64,000 nt of DNA from Saprospiraceae bacterium (GCA_029263015.1 JAJCYI010000027.1:1-64000), one strand, 5' to 3'; positions 17,822 through 26,846 are shown, counted from the first letter of the stretch. The notes: generated from the letters alone by a model not told the origin. Numbers and translations are program-made.

Positions 17822-19015
17822 ATGAAAATATACGACCACCTCATCATCGGCGCCGGCATCTTCGGCATTACTACTGCTATTGAACTGCGAAAAAGAAATT
17901 ATTCCGTTGCCATAATTAATCCTGGTAAAATTCCTCATCCTTTGGCCGCTTCCACCGATATTAGTAAAATAATAAGAATGGAATATGGCACCGACACAGA
18001 ATACATGGACATGGCTCTTGAGAGTATGGAAAAATGGTGGGAATGGAATGATTTATTTAATGAAAAAATATACCATGAAACGGGTTTTATATTAGCCACT
18101 TCCGAACCAATGAACGAGCAACAGCGTCCGTATGAAAATGCCAGTTATAATAATTTAATTAAAAAAGGTTTTAATCCTGACCGATTAAATGAAAAATATT
18201 TTAGAACTCGTTTTCCTGCATTTAATCCTGCATATTTCACAGATGGGTTTTTTCATAAAAAAGCTGGTTTCGCCGAGTCGGGAAGAGCTGTGGGATTATT
18301 GGCTAAATATGCAAGACAACTGGGTGTTAATATATTTGAAGGACAAACTGCTGAAGAAATCATTATCAAAAATGAAAAAGCAGAAGGAGTAAAAACAAAA
18401 GAAGGAAAATATTTTACTGCAAGAAATATCATTGTTTGTGCCGGCAATTTTACACCTTATTTAATTCTCGGATTAAAAGAACATATGGAAATTACTGGGC
18501 ATCCTGTTTTCCATATCAAACCTCGATATCCCGAATTATTTACCCCACCCAATTTTGCCGTTTTTGCTGCTGACATTTCCAATTCAGGCTGGTATGGATT
18601 CCCCTTCCTCCCAAAAGAAAAAGTAGTAAAAATTGCCAATCATGGCGTTGGCTTGAAATTGCACCCAGAAAAAGATGAGCGGGTGGTGTATGAATCAGAC
18701 AAAACCAATCTCCGTAATTTCCTCCAAAAAGCTTTTCCTACCCTGGCCGATGACCCCATCGTATATACCCGCCGATGCTGCTACACCGACACCAAGGATG
18801 GCCATTTTTGGATTGACAGACATCCAGAAATCAACAACTTGACCATTGGTTCCGGCGGAAGCGGGCATGGTTTCAAAATGGGGCCTGTCGTAGGTGACAT
18901 GATTGCCACTGTGGCAGAGGGCGGTTCACACAAATGGTCGAGGCGCTATCGCTGGCGGGAGTTGGACGCGAATACCGTTCAAGCGGAAGAGGCGAGGTTC
19001 CTAACTGAACATTAG
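17822..19015 (+). CDS. FAD-dependent oxidoreductase (DAO/sarcosine-oxidase-like)
   Basis: A 397-residue protein starting with the dinucleotide-binding motif IIGAGIFGITTAIELRKRN (Gly10, Gly12, Gly15). A substrate-domain pattern (GFAESGRAVGLLAKYARQLG) and the C-terminal FAD motif (NLTIGSGGSGHGFKMGPVVG) identify the D-amino-acid/sarcosine oxidase superfamily. There is no signal peptide. Enzymes of this group oxidise amines and release hydrogen peroxide. Base composition changes within the gene: a line near 18361 is about 27 percent GC and one near 18901 about 62 percent, so the gene may be mosaic. Confidence 0.88.
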   Translation: MKIYDHLIIGAGIFGITTAIELRKRNYSVAIINPGKIPHPLAASTDISKIIRMEYGTDTEYMDMALESMEKWWEWNDLFNEKIYHETGFILATSEPMNEQQRPYENASYNNLIKKGFNPDRLNEKYFRTRFPAFNPAYFTDGFFHKKAGFAESGRAVGLLAKYARQLGVNIFEGQTAEEIIIKNEKAEGVKTKEGKYFTARNIIVCAGNFTPYLILGLKEHMEITGHPVFHIKPRYPELFTPPNFAVFAADISNSGWYGFPFLPKEKVVKIANHGVGLKLHPEKDERVVYESDKTNLRNFLQKAFPTLADDPIVYTRRCCYTDTKDGHFWIDRHPEINNLTIGSGGSGHGFKMGPVVGDMIATVAEGGSHKWSRRYRWRELDANTVQAEEARFLTEH

Positions 19016-19101
19016 AGCATGCTTATCTTTATCTTCTTTTTATCACGCCCTTAATTTTCTTTCCACATAATACCTATTTTCGCACCTTGATCGAACGCTA
19101 T

Positions 19102-19360
19102 AAGTAGTCGAGTTTAAATAACTTCCAATTTTTAGCGAGGTTGTTTTTATTTTGAATAAGGCAAGAAAACGGAAATTATTTAAACTCGACAGGGTGAACG
19201 AAAAGTCATTTTTATAATATGACAGAACCCTTGTTTTTACTGACTTTCATTAATTGCACTATCAAAATAGAAGAAACGAGGACTCAAAATTCATATTGAT
19301 AATCAGTTAGTTATATATTATTGAAATGACTTTTCGTTCACCCTGTAAACTCGATTACTT
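19102..19360. repeat. Inverted repeat split by a miniature transposon
   Basis: The left arm AAGTAGTCGAGTTTAAATAACTTCC is at 19102-19126. The right arm lies at 19171-19189 and continues at 19355-19360; removing the inserted element rejoins it and gives a 25-bp arm with 23 matches. The inner halves pair weakly. This is an older palindromic element and a clean record of the insertion. Confidence 0.8.
19190..19345. mobile_element. 156-bp miniature inverted-repeat transposable element
   Basis: Ends are inverted copies of CAGGGTGAACGAAAAGTC. They are identical over 22 bp and match 29 of 31 positions (19190-19220 against 19315-19345). The element is flanked by a perfect 9-bp direct repeat TAAACTCGA (19181-19189 and 19346-19354), a target-site duplication. 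It contains no ORF. From memory, ends starting CAGGG with 8-10 bp duplications resemble the ISAs1 family, which would supply the transposase in trans; that assignment is inference. Confidence 0.82.
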
Positions 19361-19374
19361 TCATCTTCAGCTAC

Positions 19375-21219
19375 ATGATTAACTATCCAAAAGAAACAAA
19401 AGCCTTTTTCTTCAGTGACATGGAAGGCTCCACTCGGCTGGCACAGGAGTTAGGAGAATCTTATGTCCAGATATTGGAGCGACACCGCACCATCATCCGC
19501 ATGGCGCTGAACAGGTTTAATGGCCGGGAAATTGACACAGCCGGTGATGGTTTTTTTGTAGTGTTCGACCAAGCTAAAATGGCCGTTGGTGCTGCCATTG
19601 CCATTCAACAACATTTTGCGACCAGGGAATGGGCCAAGAAAGTGGGACTCAAAGTACGTATCGGTATTCATTATGGTGAAGCTTTGGTCACAGCTTCTGG
19701 GTTCACAGGCCTGGAAGTACACCGTGCCTCCCGTATTTCCAATGTTGCCCATGGTGGGCAAGTCCTCATCTCCGAAATTGTAAGGCAAAAAATAAAGAAA
19801 TCTCTGCCTGAAACAGTGGCGCTCAAAGACCTTGGAAGTTTCCTGCTTAAAGATTTCGATAAGCCAAACGAGCTGTTCCAATTGCTTATACCAAATACCC
19901 AAACGGAATTCCCGCCCCTGCGCACCAATATTTTCAGGCCAAATGTAGCGGTACTGCCTTTCACCAATCTAAGTGGCGACCCTGAACAGGAATATTTCTG
20001 TGATGGCATTTCAGCAGAGATCATTTTGGCTTTGGACAATACCTGTGGACTGAATGTGGTTTCCCGCTCGTCTTCTTTTGCCCTTAAAGGTAAAACGCTC
20101 AATGCCCGTGAAATAGGAAAACAACTTGGTGCCACCGCCATTTTGGAAGGAGCAGTGCGCAAAAATGACAATCAATTGCGTATTTCTGTGGAATTGGTGG
20201 ACGCTAGTTCTGGCACTAATATTTGGTCCAGCCGATTCGACCGCAAATTGCAGGACGTCTTTGAATTGCAGGATGAAATAGCCCACAATATCGCTAAAGC
20301 ATTGGAAGTCAAGTTGGTACCAGATCGGAAAAACGGCATCCAGGTCCGGCAAACAAGCAACGTGGAAGCTTATGACTTTTACCTGAAAGGTCGTCGAGCC
20401 TATTACCAGTTCAGTCACAGCGGCGTAAAACTGGCTATTCAGATGTTCCAAAGAGCCATTGAGATTGATGATGAATATGCACTGGCCTACTGCGGTTTGG
20501 CCGACTGCTATTCTTTTTTGTACATGTACGAAAAGAGTTCTGTCGAGAACCTTCGGGAAGTTTTCCTTGCCAGCCTTCAGGCCATGGAATTGGCACCGTT
20601 TCTGGCCGAGGCCCATGCTTCTCGCGGCATAGCGCTTTCTTTAAAAAAACAGTACAAAAAGGCCGAAAGTGCTTTTGAGAGAGCGATCGAACTGAACCCT
20701 TCCCTTTTTGAAGCATGGTACCACTATGGCAGGGCCAGCTTTGCCCAAGGTAAGCTGGGCCAGGCGGCCCGCTTGCTATATGAAGCCAGCCGTACCAGGC
20801 CGGGAGATTATCAATCTATACTGCTGGCCGGCCAGGCTTATGGTAGTTTAGGAATAAAACAACTAGCCAAAAAAGCCCAACAACGGGGAGTGGGCATTGT
20901 CGAAAAACACCTCCAACTCAACCCCGGGGACACCAGGGCGCTATCCCTCGGTGCAAATGGCCTCGTCGCTTTGGGCGAACGGAAAAAAGGACTGGAATGG
21001 CTCGGACGGGCACTTACCCTAGAGCCAGAAGATCCTATGCTATTGTACAATGCCGGCTGCATATATTCCTTGCTTGACATGCAAGAGGAAGCCCTCAATT
21101 GCCTCGAACGTTCTTTTGGTGCCGGCCTCACCCAGCGGGACTGGTTTGAAAATGACAGCAACTTGGACGCTGTACGAGAACTTCCCCGTTTCCAGACCTT
21201 ATTGGAAAAAATGGATTGA
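19375..21219 (+). CDS. Class III cyclase domain fused to a TolB-like domain and TPR repeats
   Basis: A 614-residue soluble regulator. Residues about 8-170 are a class III nucleotidyl cyclase domain with metal-binding Asp15 (FFFSDMEGSTRL) and Asp58 (DTAGDGFFVVF) and the transition-state region VHRASRISNVAHGGQV. The canonical adenine-selecting lysine is not obvious, as is common in this subfamily, so activity is not certain. Residues about 185-325 resemble the TolB/FlgO-like domain found after such cyclases (VAVLPFTNLSGDPEQEYFCDG, GATAILEGAVRK). The rest is TPR repeats (ALAYCGLADCYSFLYM, FEAWYHYGRASFAQG). It probably makes or senses a cyclic nucleotide, and the TPRs bind partners. An SGNH hydrolase gene follows on the same strand. 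Confidence 0.85.
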   Translation: MINYPKETKAFFFSDMEGSTRLAQELGESYVQILERHRTIIRMALNRFNGREIDTAGDGFFVVFDQAKMAVGAAIAIQQHFATREWAKKVGLKVRIGIHYGEALVTASGFTGLEVHRASRISNVAHGGQVLISEIVRQKIKKSLPETVALKDLGSFLLKDFDKPNELFQLLIPNTQTEFPPLRTNIFRPNVAVLPFTNLSGDPEQEYFCDGISAEIILALDNTCGLNVVSRSSSFALKGKTLNAREIGKQLGATAILEGAVRKNDNQLRISVELVDASSGTNIWSSRFDRKLQDVFELQDEIAHNIAKALEVKLVPDRKNGIQVRQTSNVEAYDFYLKGRRAYYQFSHSGVKLAIQMFQRAIEIDDEYALAYCGLADCYSFLYMYEKSSVENLREVFLASLQAMELAPFLAEAHASRGIALSLKKQYKKAESAFERAIELNPSLFEAWYHYGRASFAQGKLGQAARLLYEASRTRPGDYQSILLAGQAYGSLGIKQLAKKAQQRGVGIVEKHLQLNPGDTRALSLGANGLVALGERKKGLEWLGRALTLEPEDPMLLYNAGCIYSLLDMQEEALNCLERSFGAGLTQRDWFENDSNLDAVRELPRFQTLLEKMD

Positions 21220-21265
21220 TAGCAGATATAAAGGTGACACCTTTGACCAATTTGAAAGCACCATC

Positions 21266-22447
21266 ATGCATTTCCTAAAAATCCTTGCCGTCAACATCCT
21301 CGTCCTTTTTTTGCTCCTTGTCACATTTGAGTGGATCTTGGAAAAAGTGAATCCCGACGAGCGCCACCATTCCATCTTGGCGAGGTACATCCACCTGCGG
21401 GAAATTGCCTTGCCGAACACCAGCTTCACCGAGTCACCCCACCGTTCTTTTCAGCGCTACACTGAAAAATTAGAAATAAAAGATTACCACATCGAGGTAG
21501 ATTCGCAGGGATTTATACAATCGGAAATGGTTTTGCCAGAGGCAAAAACAAACATAGTTTTCCTCGGGGGCAGCACCATAGAATGTCGCTATGTGGACGA
21601 CAGCTTGCGTTTTCCAAGTTTGGTGGGTAAAAAATTCCAACAGGCGGGGCGTTCGGTTAACACCTTCAACGCTGGCGTGGCAGGCAACCAAAGTTTGCAC
21701 AGCCTCAATATTTTGTGCAACAAAATTCTGCACCGCAATTTTGACGTGGCAGTGCTGATGCACGGCATCAACGACCTCGTCCACCTTTCGTACAACGGCA
21801 GTTTTTTGCAGGATGAAAAACTGCCCACCCGGCGCAACCTCGTCACCTTGGCCAACCCGAATTTTGATGAACTGGATTTTTATTATTTCAGAAACCATGG
21901 CATCGGTATGCGAGCGGAAAAATCATTTCAAGTTTTTTTCCCCCGACTGCATTACGCACTGCTTTCGACCAAAGTAAAAGTAACTTCCCAACAGCAACCT
22001 TTGGAATTTGGCTGGGAAAAATTGCAGCCCATCGGCGAGTCACAATTCAATGAATACCGCGACAATTTGCAGAGCTTTGTTGCGCTCTGCCGGGCCAATG
22101 ACATCCAGCCCGTGCTCATGACGCAGTTCAACCGGATTTCGGAAAAGGAATTTCTGGAAAACCCTGTCTTCCAACCTTATACCGAAAAGCTGCGCACCTC
22201 CAGCACTTCCGTCGCAGCATTTTGCGAAAGCTATAAAAGGATGAACAGTATTGTGCGGGAAGTGGCCACCGAGGAAAGTGTCTTGCTGATTGATTTGGAT
22301 GTGGCGGTTCCGAAGTCGAAGACCTGCTTGTATGATATGGTTCACCTGCATGGGCAGGGTTCTCAATTGGTAGCAGATGTGATCTTTAAAGAACTGGAAA
22401 AAGAGATTATTGGCAGCCAGAAAGATAATAGAAGCGACGCTTTTTAA
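21266..22447 (+). CDS. Membrane-anchored SGNH/GDSL-type hydrolase
   Basis: A 393-residue protein. The ATG at 21266 is chosen because 72 upstream in-frame codons overlap the preceding gene, while this start begins with an N-terminal membrane anchor (ILAVNILVLFLLLVTFEW). SGNH blocks are visible: nucleophile Ser103 in FLGGSTIE, glycine in FNAGVAGNQS, asparagine in MHGINDL, and the Asp/His pair in DMVHLHGQGS near the C-terminus. Enzymes of this fold are esterases or O-acetyl hydrolases, often acting on exported polysaccharide, but the substrate is unknown. It lies 46 bp after the cyclase gene. The stop codon is inside the following terminator hairpin. Confidence 0.82.
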   Translation: MHFLKILAVNILVLFLLLVTFEWILEKVNPDERHHSILARYIHLREIALPNTSFTESPHRSFQRYTEKLEIKDYHIEVDSQGFIQSEMVLPEAKTNIVFLGGSTIECRYVDDSLRFPSLVGKKFQQAGRSVNTFNAGVAGNQSLHSLNILCNKILHRNFDVAVLMHGINDLVHLSYNGSFLQDEKLPTRRNLVTLANPNFDELDFYYFRNHGIGMRAEKSFQVFFPRLHYALLSTKVKVTSQQQPLEFGWEKLQPIGESQFNEYRDNLQSFVALCRANDIQPVLMTQFNRISEKEFLENPVFQPYTEKLRTSSTSVAAFCESYKRMNSIVREVATEESVLLIDLDVAVPKSKTCLYDMVHLHGQGSQLVADVIFKELEKEIIGSQKDNRSDAF

Positions 22448-22461
22448 AAAAGCGTCGCTTC
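22431..22461. terminator. Bidirectional terminator containing a stop codon
   Basis: GAAGCGACGCTTTTT (22431-22445) pairs with AAAAAGCGTCGCTTC (22447-22461), a perfect 15-bp stem with A/T tracts on both sides of its apex. It lies between convergent genes, and the TAA of the plus-strand gene (22445-22447) is at its tip. Confidence 0.88.
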
Positions 22462-22481
22462 TTGATATGGTATCCTGCGTC

Positions 22482-23567
22482 TTATTGCACAACCAATTTC
22501 AGAACCACAAATTGACCGCCTGCATCTAATTGTACTTGGTACATTCCTGCGCTCAAATCTTGATGGCCGAAATCTATAACCTGATCTCCAACTATTAATT
22601 TTTGCTCATCTTTAAAAACCACACGGCCTAATCCGTCAACCACCCGAAGTGTGATTTCCAAGTCTTCCGGACTGCTGATAGGCAGTTGCAAATATCCTTC
22701 GCGAGCTGAGACTGGATTTGGAAATAGTTGTCCAACTGTCAGTAGTTGATTGTTACCCAATTCGATCACAGGTGTAAAGTCAAGTTCTGCCGCTGTCCAG
22801 TCCGAAAAAGCATCAATGCCGGATAGCTCCAACCAATTGGCAGACGCATCCCGGTCAGTAGTGCCTTGCAAATCCCAACCTGCACCTGCATTGCTCCATA
22901 GTTCCAGGTTGTTTTCCGAAAGGCCGTTCAGTTCATTTTCGAGATAGAAAAAGCGGAGCGTGGCATCCAGCCCGGCATTGTTTAATGCGCTAATGGTGTA
23001 CTGTCGGTTGATACTTTCTCCTGCACCTCCCATGCCCGGCACATGCGTCCTGCGGATCGTCACATCGCTAAGATTGGCGGAGGTAGTTATGGAAGCCCCT
23101 AAGTTCGCAGGATTTTCGTTAGAAGGTGCATTGAGAATAGTTTCGTGGATAATCTCACCACCATTGGGGCCAATGAAACTGCGGGTTTCATCTTCATCTA
23201 CAATTGAATCAAATAAATCGACATTATTGCCATTCAAATCGAAATGTCCGCTTTCAAAAATAACCCTTCTCGCACTGATACTTTTATCCAAAGTTAAATT
23301 TTGGTTTCCAGTATCTACAAAAAGATTGTCGAATGAAGTAAATCCTGATCCACTGATCGATACATCGTTTCCTGTTGAATTAAAAAAGTGGAAATCGTTG
23401 GAGACTACTGTAAATGTTCCCTCAACTATAAAGTCGCCATCTGCAACAGTGATAACGGATATTCCGCCAACACTTGTCACCAAAGTAGCTCCAGGCGCAA
23501 CATATAACTGGGCATTGGCCTGCCAGCCCAAAAGCAGGAGGGCGAGGAAGTTTATTATTCTTTTCAT
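22482..23567 (-). CDS. Secreted beta-rich protein with T9SS sorting domain
   Basis: A 361-residue exported protein: the signal peptide ends WQANAQ. The body is a run of short beta strands (DGDFIVEGTFTVVSNDFHFF, LFVDTGNQNLTLDKSISA, RVIFESGHFDLNGNNVDLFD) resembling right-handed beta-helix or autotransporter-like surface proteins. The last 80 residues (GQLFPNPVSAREGYLQLP...DLSAGMYQVQLDAGGQFVVLKLVVQ) are a type A T9SS sorting domain, so it is secreted across the outer membrane. It lies 43 bp downstream of another secreted-protein gene on the same strand and is probably co-transcribed with it. No enzymatic motif is seen; an adhesin or matrix role is possible. Confidence 0.8.
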   Translation of the reverse strand: MKRIINFLALLLLGWQANAQLYVAPGATLVTSVGGISVITVADGDFIVEGTFTVVSNDFHFFNSTGNDVSISGSGFTSFDNLFVDTGNQNLTLDKSISARRVIFESGHFDLNGNNVDLFDSIVDEDETRSFIGPNGGEIIHETILNAPSNENPANLGASITTSANLSDVTIRRTHVPGMGGAGESINRQYTISALNNAGLDATLRFFYLENELNGLSENNLELWSNAGAGWDLQGTTDRDASANWLELSGIDAFSDWTAAELDFTPVIELGNNQLLTVGQLFPNPVSAREGYLQLPISSPEDLEITLRVVDGLGRVVFKDEQKLIVGDQVIDFGHQDLSAGMYQVQLDAGGQFVVLKLVVQ

Positions 23568-23610
23568 AATTATTTCTTTTTAAAGTTCAAAATATGGTTA
23601 CTCCGCCTTC

Positions 23611-24531
23611 TCACTTGTTCTCAGGTGCTGGCATATTGATGCCCATTTCCAGTGGCATGCCATAGCCTTGTGGATAATAGTAGCGGCCCTTTTCCGAATC
23701 AGGTTTCTCCTGTACTGCCTGATAGGGATGGTCTTGGAAATAGGGATCGTTACGTACACCCGTCACTTCCCAGGATACTTTCATACCGGGAAGGCCACCT
23801 GCTATTGTAAATTCATTGTTATTTACCTCTTGGGCAATATGCAATTGCGGCGCTGCCCCACCGATGGCCGTAAGCTGGTAGCGGTAGTCTTTGTTGATGG
23901 CCTCAAAGTAATCGGGCAAGTTGACGGCAGCTTTTCCTTCTGCATCCAAGATTATAGAACCCGAATAAACATTAAGCACTTCCGGACTTTCCATACAAGA
24001 GTGCTGGAGGGATTTGTTGGCAGGATTGAGCGGATGGTCCATGATGAAATTTTTGGAGCCGGTGACAAAAAAATCGGTATATACCCGGACTCGGTCTGTT
24101 GGACCGCTGATGATAGCGCCTATGAAATTTGCCCCGTCTGAGGCATTGGCCAATGCCCAACTATTGCCGTCGGTACGCACTTCAAATACGTCAACATCAT
24201 TGGCAGCCCTGAAAACAAGGCTTCTATTGTTGCCATTGGGTGGCCTGAGCGCAAGCGTGGCATCGGAAATAGTAGTGGAACCAATGCTCACATTGCCCCC
24301 CTTGCCAATGACGAAATGACGGGCCACGCCAAATTCATCGATGTAAAAATGCTCTCCATTGGGATCGTAGGCCAATTCCCAGCTTGATCCACCATTTTCT
24401 ATGCGCAATGCTCCGTCCTTTATATGGAGTTTGGCTTCTGGATTGGTCGTACCGATGCCCACATTTTGGGCGTTGAGGAAACCTGCACAAAGCATAAGGG
24501 CAAGTAGTGAAAGTAAATTCTTGTTCTTCAT
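23611..24531 (-). CDS. Secreted tail-fibre-like protein
   Basis: A 306-residue protein. The ATG at 24531 is chosen because it begins the signal peptide (MKNKNLLSLLALMLCAGFLNAQ). The mature protein starts NVGIGTTNPEAKLHIKDG, the motif common in Bacteroidota secreted proteins related to phage tail-fibre or trimeric stalk proteins. A middle region (MDHPLNPANKSLQHSCMESP) resembles the start of a chaperone-like tail-fibre module, but the autocatalytic peptidase part is not evident. There is no T9SS domain. It precedes the T9SS-tailed gene in the same direction; both may contribute to one surface structure. Confidence 0.68.
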   Translation of the reverse strand: MKNKNLLSLLALMLCAGFLNAQNVGIGTTNPEAKLHIKDGALRIENGGSSWELAYDPNGEHFYIDEFGVARHFVIGKGGNVSIGSTTISDATLALRPPNGNNRSLVFRAANDVDVFEVRTDGNSWALANASDGANFIGAIISGPTDRVRVYTDFFVTGSKNFIMDHPLNPANKSLQHSCMESPEVLNVYSGSIILDAEGKAAVNLPDYFEAINKDYRYQLTAIGGAAPQLHIAQEVNNNEFTIAGGLPGMKVSWEVTGVRNDPYFQDHPYQAVQEKPDSEKGRYYYPQGYGMPLEMGINMPAPENK

Positions 24532-24570
24532 AATAAAAGGATTTAATGATTGAAAAATGATATTAAATGG

Positions 24571-24610
24571 CACAGGGGCAGCTGGGCAGGTAGCTGCCGC
24601 TACCCCTGTG
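24571..24610 (-). terminator. Hairpin between metallophosphoesterase and tail-fibre-like genes
   Basis: CACAGGGG (24571-24578) pairs with CCCCTGTG (24603-24610), and an inner CAGCT/AGCTG stem reinforces it. It follows the stop codon of the upstream minus-strand gene and precedes the next start. There is no clear T tract, so it could be a terminator or a leader hairpin. Confidence 0.5.
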
Positions 24611-24658
24611 TTCATTTGGTGTTTGTAGATTTTTATGGTTTAGAAAATGGCAACTTCA

Positions 24659-26743
24659 TCATTCAATCTTCCACTGTGCGCTCCACCAGCCGGGCGCACC
24701 TAACCGGCCTGCTTCGATTGGGCCATTTTGGATGTGCAGATAAATGTCGGGCTTCCAGCGGTTCCTGATTTGGACAAATTCAGTTCCTTGTACAGGCACC
24801 AACTCCCACTGGGCACTCCACCAACCAGGCGCTCCTAAAGTCCCTGCTTCTAATTTACCGTGTTGGTTGTGCAAATAAATATTAGGCTTCCAGCGGTTTT
24901 TGATTTGAACATATTTTGTCCCTTGTACCGGTATCATTTCCCACTGTGCACTCCACCAATCGGGCTTGCCTAATTGCCCCGACTTGATGGGGCCATTTTC
25001 TATATGGAGGTAAATATTTGGTTTCCAGCGGTTTTGGATTTTCTTGAAATCGCCACCACCAGCAATAGTAGTAGTAGTAGTAGTAGTAGTCGGTTGTGTG
25101 GCAGCTGCTCCAGCTACTGCCCCCACAGTAGAGGAGGCTGTCGTAGTAGTAGGGACTTGAGCAGGTGGAGCAACCGAAGCTGAAGTTGTAGAAATCAGGT
25201 GGGTCGGTTTGTCTCCGGGTTTAGTGATCGGGATGACAACTGTTTCAATTTGTTTAAAAGTAGTGCTCATTATAAACGGTTCTTTCATTTCCAATTGAGA
25301 ACGGTTAACTGTTATTTTATCGTTGTTTATATTAAACGAAGTATAATAACCACCAGCTTTAGCACCTCCAGCAGTAATGGCCTGAATTTCAGCCGGGCCA
25401 TTAGTTAAAGTTGCAGGCCGCTTCCATGTAGTTTTCCACCAAGCATCAGAATTAATACCAGTAGAATGGAGGTGACCAGTAATGATCAAAGGGACATTAT
25501 AATCTGCCAGTGCATTCCAGTAAGCAGCCCTTTCGTCCTGTGTCCACCACACACTTTTAGTATCCCCTCCACAGCCGTCAACATCCGTATTGGTATCGTT
25601 CCAATCGCATGCCCCCCTACTAAAGCCTTCAAAACCATAATGGTGTATCAAAACAACCGGCCTTCCACTATTGCCAACATTTTTTTTCAGGTCTGTTATT
25701 AAAAAAATGAGACTATTAAAAGTATTATAATAATAGCTGACGGCAGTTTCCTTTACACCCGGGATTAATTCCAATTTGTGCGAAAATTTTGAACCGTTAC
25801 CAGGATATAAATTCAATTGAACAAAATGTACATCATGCCAGTCCCAGGAGTAGTTTGGGCCACTTCTTCCTGTCAAAGGACTCGATCTTTGCCTATCCCC
25901 GATTGCTTGGGCCATGTCATCGGGACAAATGCAGGCACTATTCCAAGCCAAAAAATTACCACCCCTTAGCGAACCACTCCCATTACAACAATTGCCCTTT
26001 GGAATATCACCGTTGCCAAAGCCATAATCGTGGTTGCCAAGGCCGTCGTACAAATACCTGGTATATCCTTTAAAGGGTTTTTCATATTCCTGGAATTCCA
26101 CCGTGCGAGTCCACTGTGTAAGGTCGCCAGCGACTATAATACCCCTATACCTATTTGCCCCGCTAATGGCCTCTTCCTTTAATTTATTTAAAACCATCGA
26201 TGCTCTCCACCACTCAATACTTATGTCATCGATGTCGCCTTTAACAAACTGCGGGTCTGCTGTTGCCAAAAAAGATACGCTTCTATTACCTGGGTTGGAG
26301 ACGTTTGGTTGAACAAACAACACCTTGTGGTCATACGTATATGAAGTGACCTTAACCGTTTCGTTTACACCATTTTCTTCTTTATGATAATCAACTTTCA
26401 GGTACCCGCCAGCCTGCATGCTTGTTACTGCTTTGAATTGGATAGCCTCAATCCAAACTTCGATGGTCAAAAGCTGGGTGCGTGACCCACTGCCAATATC
26501 AGAGTAATTCCAACAGTTTTTAGGAAACTTAAGAGCTTCTATCCACAAAGTCACATTATTCTTTTCCCAGCCATGTTCTGCTATTTTAAAATTGACCAAG
26601 AGCCCAGTGTTATTATAAACACAAAAGGCATTCGATTGGGTTGGGATGAAAAGGGCCAGAAATAAGAAAAGGAAAAACATACTAAAGAGCTGAGTTGAAT
26701 TTTTTTTCTGTTTTTCCAATGATTTTAAGATGCTGTTTTTCAT
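24659..26743 (-). CDS. Secreted metallophosphoesterase with three C-terminal trefoil-like repeats
   Basis: A 694-residue exported protein. The ATG at 26743 is chosen because it opens a signal peptide (LFIPTQSNA) and sits after a good promoter box. Residues about 155-430 are a calcineurin-like phosphoesterase: ATADPQF (first motif, Gln in place of the usual His), VAGDLTQW, GLGNHDYGFGNGD, IHHYGFEG and TGHLHSTG. A Thr/Ala linker with eight consecutive Thr codons follows. The C-terminus has three repeats of about 43 residues, each with NRWKPxIYLH and WWSAQW, resembling a beta-trefoil lectin unit that may bind glycans or the cell surface. Substrate unknown. Confidence 0.82.
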   Translation of the reverse strand: MKNSILKSLEKQKKNSTQLFSMFFLFLFLALFIPTQSNAFCVYNNTGLLVNFKIAEHGWEKNNVTLWIEALKFPKNCWNYSDIGSGSRTQLLTIEVWIEAIQFKAVTSMQAGGYLKVDYHKEENGVNETVKVTSYTYDHKVLFVQPNVSNPGNRSVSFLATADPQFVKGDIDDISIEWWRASMVLNKLKEEAISGANRYRGIIVAGDLTQWTRTVEFQEYEKPFKGYTRYLYDGLGNHDYGFGNGDIPKGNCCNGSGSLRGGNFLAWNSACICPDDMAQAIGDRQRSSPLTGRSGPNYSWDWHDVHFVQLNLYPGNGSKFSHKLELIPGVKETAVSYYYNTFNSLIFLITDLKKNVGNSGRPVVLIHHYGFEGFSRGACDWNDTNTDVDGCGGDTKSVWWTQDERAAYWNALADYNVPLIITGHLHSTGINSDAWWKTTWKRPATLTNGPAEIQAITAGGAKAGGYYTSFNINNDKITVNRSQLEMKEPFIMSTTFKQIETVVIPITKPGDKPTHLISTTSASVAPPAQVPTTTTASSTVGAVAGAAATQPTTTTTTTTIAGGGDFKKIQNRWKPNIYLHIENGPIKSGQLGKPDWWSAQWEMIPVQGTKYVQIKNRWKPNIYLHNQHGKLEAGTLGAPGWWSAQWELVPVQGTEFVQIRNRWKPDIYLHIQNGPIEAGRLGAPGWWSAQWKIE
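25066..25090. repeat. Trinucleotide microsatellite encoding a Thr run
   Basis: About eight (TAG/AGT) units on the plus strand read as ACT codons (Thr) in the metallophosphoesterase linker. Unit gain or loss would change linker length without a frameshift. Confidence 0.85.
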
Positions 26744-26809
26744 GATTATTAGTTTTAAATGAAGAAGTATTATTTGTGCTGCCAGATGTATTTTCCGGCT
26801 TTCTGGATA

Positions 26810-26817
26810 CAAAGGTA
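26810..26817 (-). promoter_or_regulatory. -7 promoter box of the metallophosphoesterase gene
   Basis: Read on the minus strand this is TACCTTTG, a perfect TAnnTTTG box, 67 bp before the ATG. The upstream -33 element is poor, which is usual for activator-dependent promoters. Direct repeats that may bind such an activator start 30 bp further upstream. Confidence 0.6.
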
Positions 26818-26846
26818 TTCCCCAAAACAAACTAACGCTGGCCTTT

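Noticed and set aside
21050-21265. 72-codon upstream extension of the SGNH hydrolase ORF
   Set aside because: It overlaps the coding end of the cyclase-TPR gene in another frame; the ATG at 21266 begins a membrane anchor.
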